64,000 bases of DNA from Branchiostoma floridae (lineage: Eukaryota; Chordata; Leptocardii; Amphioxiformes; Branchiostomatidae): assembly GCF_000003815.2 (NCBI RefSeq), contig NC_049996.1, positions 5,035,277 through 5,099,276 of the forward strand. Reading direction: 5' to 3'. Position 1 is the first letter of the stretch. Every line of letters starts with the position of its first letter. Shown here in pieces: positions 61,099-64,000 of the stretch. A model generated the notes under the pieces. It was given only the letters and a program-made list of their open reading frames with translations, was not told where the DNA came from and did not search any database. The translations under genes were made by a program, and so were the position numbers.

Positions 61099-61345
61099 GT
61101 GAGGCTGCAGCAGACAACAATCTCTAACGGTATGGATACTTGTATTGTGATGATAAGGGAACCTTAAATGTTTCTGGTAACAAGTTTTCTTTATCTGTCA
61201 TGTGGATTCTTGATTTTTATAATGTAATTTTGCCTACTTGACTGCACATAACTGCCAGCAATTCCCCAATGGAGTACACAAGATGAAAAAACTGATGACT
61301 GTGATTAAAATCCTGATAGCCACGTGTACCATAATTTAGAATCAG
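61099..61345 (+). repeat. 247-bp intron consisting of a tandem duplicate of the previous exon region
   Basis: The segment from about 60,880 repeats with a shift of exactly 247 bases: GGTATGGATACTTGTATTG, then the acceptor region, CCAGCAATTCCCCAATGGAG, CCACGTGTACCATAATTT and AATCAGGTGAGGCTGCAGCA. In copy 1 the AATCAG|GTGAGG junction acts as donor. In copy 2 the same AATCAG|GTGAGG acts as acceptor. Copy 2 has an in-frame TAA in the former exon, so it is not coding. Confidence 0.85.
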
Positions 61346-61489
61346 GTGAGGCTGCAGCAGACAATAGACAACAAGCTGATAAGAAAGATGAAGACACCAC
61401 TTCATCAAACAATATACAAAGGGACGGTTCTGACATGCTGAACAACCCAACCTACGTACCTGGCGCACTTCGACAACATAACAAGAAAG
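61346..61489 (+). CDS. Lectin paralogue, cytoplasmic exon with NPxY motif
   Basis: Acceptor TTTAGAATCAG and donor AAAG|GTACAT bound 144 bp, phase 1 to 1. It reads GEAAADNRQQADKKDEDTTS, then DMLNNPTYVPGALRQHNKK. NPTY is an NPxY-type endocytosis signal, in keeping with a membrane lectin receptor. It joins directly to the transmembrane exon. Confidence 0.85.
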
Positions 61490-62291
61490 GTACATATAAA
61501 TTTTAGAGTGTCTTCTTATAAATAGGAAGAGGAGCATTATGTTACAAGCCCTACCATGCTCACCAGTACCCTGATGATTAGATACTTAGACAAGCATAAA
61601 GTCCAGAAAATGGTAGACAAGACTCGATATGCTACAAGGCAAAATGGGACCATAGTCTTAAAATATAACATGCCTACAGTACGTTCCCATGAAGTTAATA
61701 AAAATCAGCATGTCTCACTGAAAGTTGAGTTTGAATAATTTAAAATGCTAAAACGAGTTATGGGGGCAAACTAGCATCATCCTATGCACAGACCCTCGCC
61801 TTCATTGCATTGTATCCATTATCATTTTCCTTTGTGTGTTTACGGCCCGTCTCTGTAAACAGTGACTGATATGCAGCGAGAATAATGATGAACCAATATC
61901 ACTAGTATTAATAAATTGCATTATAATGAATCCATTAACGGCATAGCAATGGCACATATAATGTTCTAGACTCTCTACTTATATTCTAGACATATCTAAT
62001 ATTTAGGCAGTTGGGTATGAATCACGTGTGGCTCTATATAATTTGATATTTGGGGGGTGGCGGGAGGAAAGGTATGGGCAAGGTTGACATGAATATGGAG
62101 AGTTGTCTCCATGCCCGTCCGTCTCTAGGTACAGTCAGCCTTTCCTGCAGGTTGAGGATGTCCATTCTGTGATTTGTTTTTGCCAGGTCTTCCGCTAAAG
62201 CCAGCTGAAATGGCCAAAACTTCGTTTCAAAACTTCACTCTGGTTGCCCTAAAGTCTTCCCCTCTGTGTTTTAATCATTGAATTTTCGTAG

Positions 62292-62440
62292 GTCAGACAT
62301 GGTTATTCTGCACTAGTCTCCGCCCACACCTACTTCGTGGTGTCATCATCGCTGTGGCAGTGGCAGCCTTGGTTGCTTCAGCAGTTGTTATCAGCATTTA
62401 TGTCACTGGTACACCGGAGAACAAAGCAAAAAAGTATCCG
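62292..62440 (+). CDS. Lectin paralogue, transmembrane exon
   Basis: Acceptor AATTTTCGTAG and donor CCG|GTCAGT bound 149 bp. It reads QTWLFCTSLRPHLLRGVIIA, then VAVAALVASAVVISIYVTG and PENKAKKYP. Length, phases and pattern match the minus-strand lectin's exon at 45,452-45,600. It predicts a type II single-span protein. Confidence 0.9.
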
Positions 62441-62748
62441 GTCAGTCTGCTCTCTTATCTTCTAACCACAGCTAGCCCTTGATGTACTCTCTTACCTTCT
62501 GTCTACATGACTATAACTAGGTCACACGTATCTGAAAAGAAAATGGAGTAAAAAAACTAACATTCACTAAAGGCATCTCATAACGTTTATAAAATGACTG
62601 GCTATAAGGATGTGGAAGAGACAATTGCTGTGAAACAACATGGAAATGCAAACTCGAATGATATCTACCTTTTTTATATAACTCTCTGTTATTGCCATAC
62701 TATTCGTTTTCGTTGTTGAGTTTGTTTCCTTTTCTTTCATTTACTTAG

Positions 62749-63163
62749 CTCTTGGCGAACCCAACTTTAACAACCAACTCATCATTTGGTGTCACCGGTC
62801 ATGATCGTAAAACAACGTCTTTACAGGCGAACATGGCTACCAGAATGCCGACCGTAACAACCACAGTGCCAGTTGTGACAACTCCGCTACAAGACGTAAC
62901 AAGCCCCATGCCATACAACTACCAGGGCTGTCGTGACAACCGCACTGTCACCTGTGAAAACCACACTGCCAACCGTGACAACCACACGGCCAGCCATAAC
63001 AACCAACATGCCAGCTTTGACAGATACACTTCCAGTTGTGACAACCACCCTGCTGGATATGACAACCACACGGTCAGCCTTAGCAACCAAAATGTCAGCT
63101 TTGACAGATACACTTCCTGTAGTGACAACCACAATGCTGGATATGACAACCACAGGCAGAGAG
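62749..63163 (+). CDS. Lectin paralogue, mucin-like stalk exon with a one-base frameshift
   Basis: Acceptor TTTACTTAG and donor GAG|GTAAGA bound 415 bp. It begins LLANPTLTTNSSFGVTGHDR and PTVTTTVPVVTTPLQDVTSP. From about 62,935 the Thr/Pro-rich reading continues in the next frame (VVTTALSPVKTTLPTVTTTR, ALTDTLPVVTTTLLDMTTTR twice). 415 is one more than a multiple of three, while the flanking exons require phase 0 on both sides, so a single extra base between about 62,895 and 62,935 explains both facts. The original frame also stays open to the exon end but would meet a stop early in the next exon. The stalk is probably O-glycosylated. Confidence 0.75.
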
Positions 63164-63406
63164 GTAAGAAGAACATTATATCTTCCTCTTTACATTAAAC
63201 ATTTTACCTTCAAAGTGTTTTCCTAGATTCGTGCCTTTTAAGTCCTCTTCGATTCGACAAAAAATTAACTACATTGGCGTGATTATCATTTTTTTGTTGA
63301 GATGTTCTGCAGAATCTTAAATTCCTTATCTCTTAATTGTTCTATCCCATTTACGTTGTATTTTTTTCATAAGACAAACATGACATAGGGTTTTCTATTG
63401 TTCTAG

Positions 63407-63485
63407 TGTTTGCCTACGACCAGCGTGGTGATACGGAGCAATAAACTTGGAAAGTCGAACCAAGACACGCCGACTACCAGGAGAA
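63407..63485 (+). CDS. Lectin paralogue, stalk exon, then right window edge
   Basis: Acceptor ATTGTTCTAG and donor AGAA|GTGAGT bound 79 bp, phase 0 to 1. It reads CLPTTSVVIRSNKLGKSNQD then TPTTRR. The phase 1 exit matches entry into a C-type lectin domain exon, as in the minus-strand gene, so the domain is expected beyond 64,000. Confidence 0.7.
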
Positions 63486-63911
63486 GTGAGTCACACAAAG
63501 CAAATGCTGTTTTAGACTTCGACCATTTGCCGCTAGCGGCTAGCTAAAATGGCAGGCAAATACAAGAAACAAGGAACCATACTTTTACAGAGGATTTTTA
63601 TGTGACTATGCATAAATTCCCAAGGGAGAGATGGATGTAGTTCGTATAGGAGGAACTGTGCCATATCCCTGTATCAGCGTCAGTTCACCATTAAGTGCAG
63701 GGGGCCTTTAATTTAAAATAACTGTAATATTTCATTTAAAATACCGTCAAGCCCTTCCAATATTTAAAAGTCAAATCATAACTGATCTTATAGTGAACCG
63801 CAAATTTACATCTGTCTGATTTGTTTGCGTTTCCTTGTTTTTTTCTATATCTGGTTTACTACAATTTTGAACTATGAAATTTTATTTACAAGTCTGCTGT
63901 ATTATATATTA

Positions 63912-64000
63912 TCATATAGCCAGGCGCCGCGGACCAATCAGAAGGCCCCGTTCCACGTTGGTTATGACGCCGTAACACGTAGATTCAGGGCCAGGCAGGT
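63912..64000. repeat. Dispersed repeat, second copy, cut by the window edge
   Basis: GACCAATCAGAAGGCCCC and ATGACGCCGTAACACGTAGA match 53,780-53,850. Confidence 0.8.

Noticed and set aside
61243-61345. Second copy of the cytoplasmic exon used as an alternative exon
   Set aside because: The copy has an in-frame TAA in the required frame, and its former acceptor region begins with another TAA.

Overview
This window is eukaryotic and intron-rich. Genes are split into short exons with GT..AG introns, and the spaces between are packed with transposon remnants, microsatellites and long tandem arrays. The gene content (a chloride/bicarbonate exchanger, a CHK/EcKinase-like kinase, type II membrane C-type lectins) and the style of the repeats suggest a marine invertebrate deuterostome, most likely an amphioxus (Branchiostoma). 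The species call is inference and was not checked against any database.

Layout. Positions 1-3,240 hold tandem and dispersed repeats and part of a minus-strand CHK-kinase-like gene (exons 1,628-1,814 and 2,357-3,005) whose reading frame is broken twice. Positions about 4,100-36,540 hold one plus-strand gene, an SLC4 anion exchanger of the AE1/AE2/AE3 group. I can place 21 coding exons plus two alternative last exons. The lengths of the chosen exons sum to a multiple of three and give a predicted protein of about 1,441 or 1,446 residues. Its introns hold a CR1/L2-type LINE end, three Penelope-like fragments, TTAA-flanked DNA elements, several other inverted-repeat elements and a 50-bp tandem repeat. 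One TTAA element sits inside a conserved coding exon.

Positions 36.6-41.1 kb contain dispersed repeats and a 167-bp satellite. Positions 41.1-54.9 kb hold a minus-strand type II transmembrane C-type lectin gene of six phase-consistent exons. It has a QPD/WND carbohydrate-binding signature but also an in-frame stop in its last exon. Its first intron contains a 7.4-kb minisatellite of a 16-bp unit. Positions 54.8-57.9 kb form an imperfect inverted duplication of that gene's 5' end around AAT/GAT microsatellites. Positions 59.4-63.5 kb hold a plus-strand paralogue of the lectin gene (cytoplasmic exons, an equal-length transmembrane exon, a mucin-like stalk). It runs off the right edge, so its lectin domain is not seen.

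The strongest signals for follow-up are: (1) a 940-bp piggyBac-like non-autonomous element with TTAA duplications inside an anion-exchanger coding exon; (2) a 247-bp intron in the lectin paralogue that looks newly made by tandem duplication of an AG|GT-containing exon; (3) a non-autonomous transposon family present twice with perfect 9-bp target duplications; (4) the head-to-head inverted duplication that appears to have produced two divergent lectin genes; (5) a 7.4-kb array whose unit leaves all six frames open.
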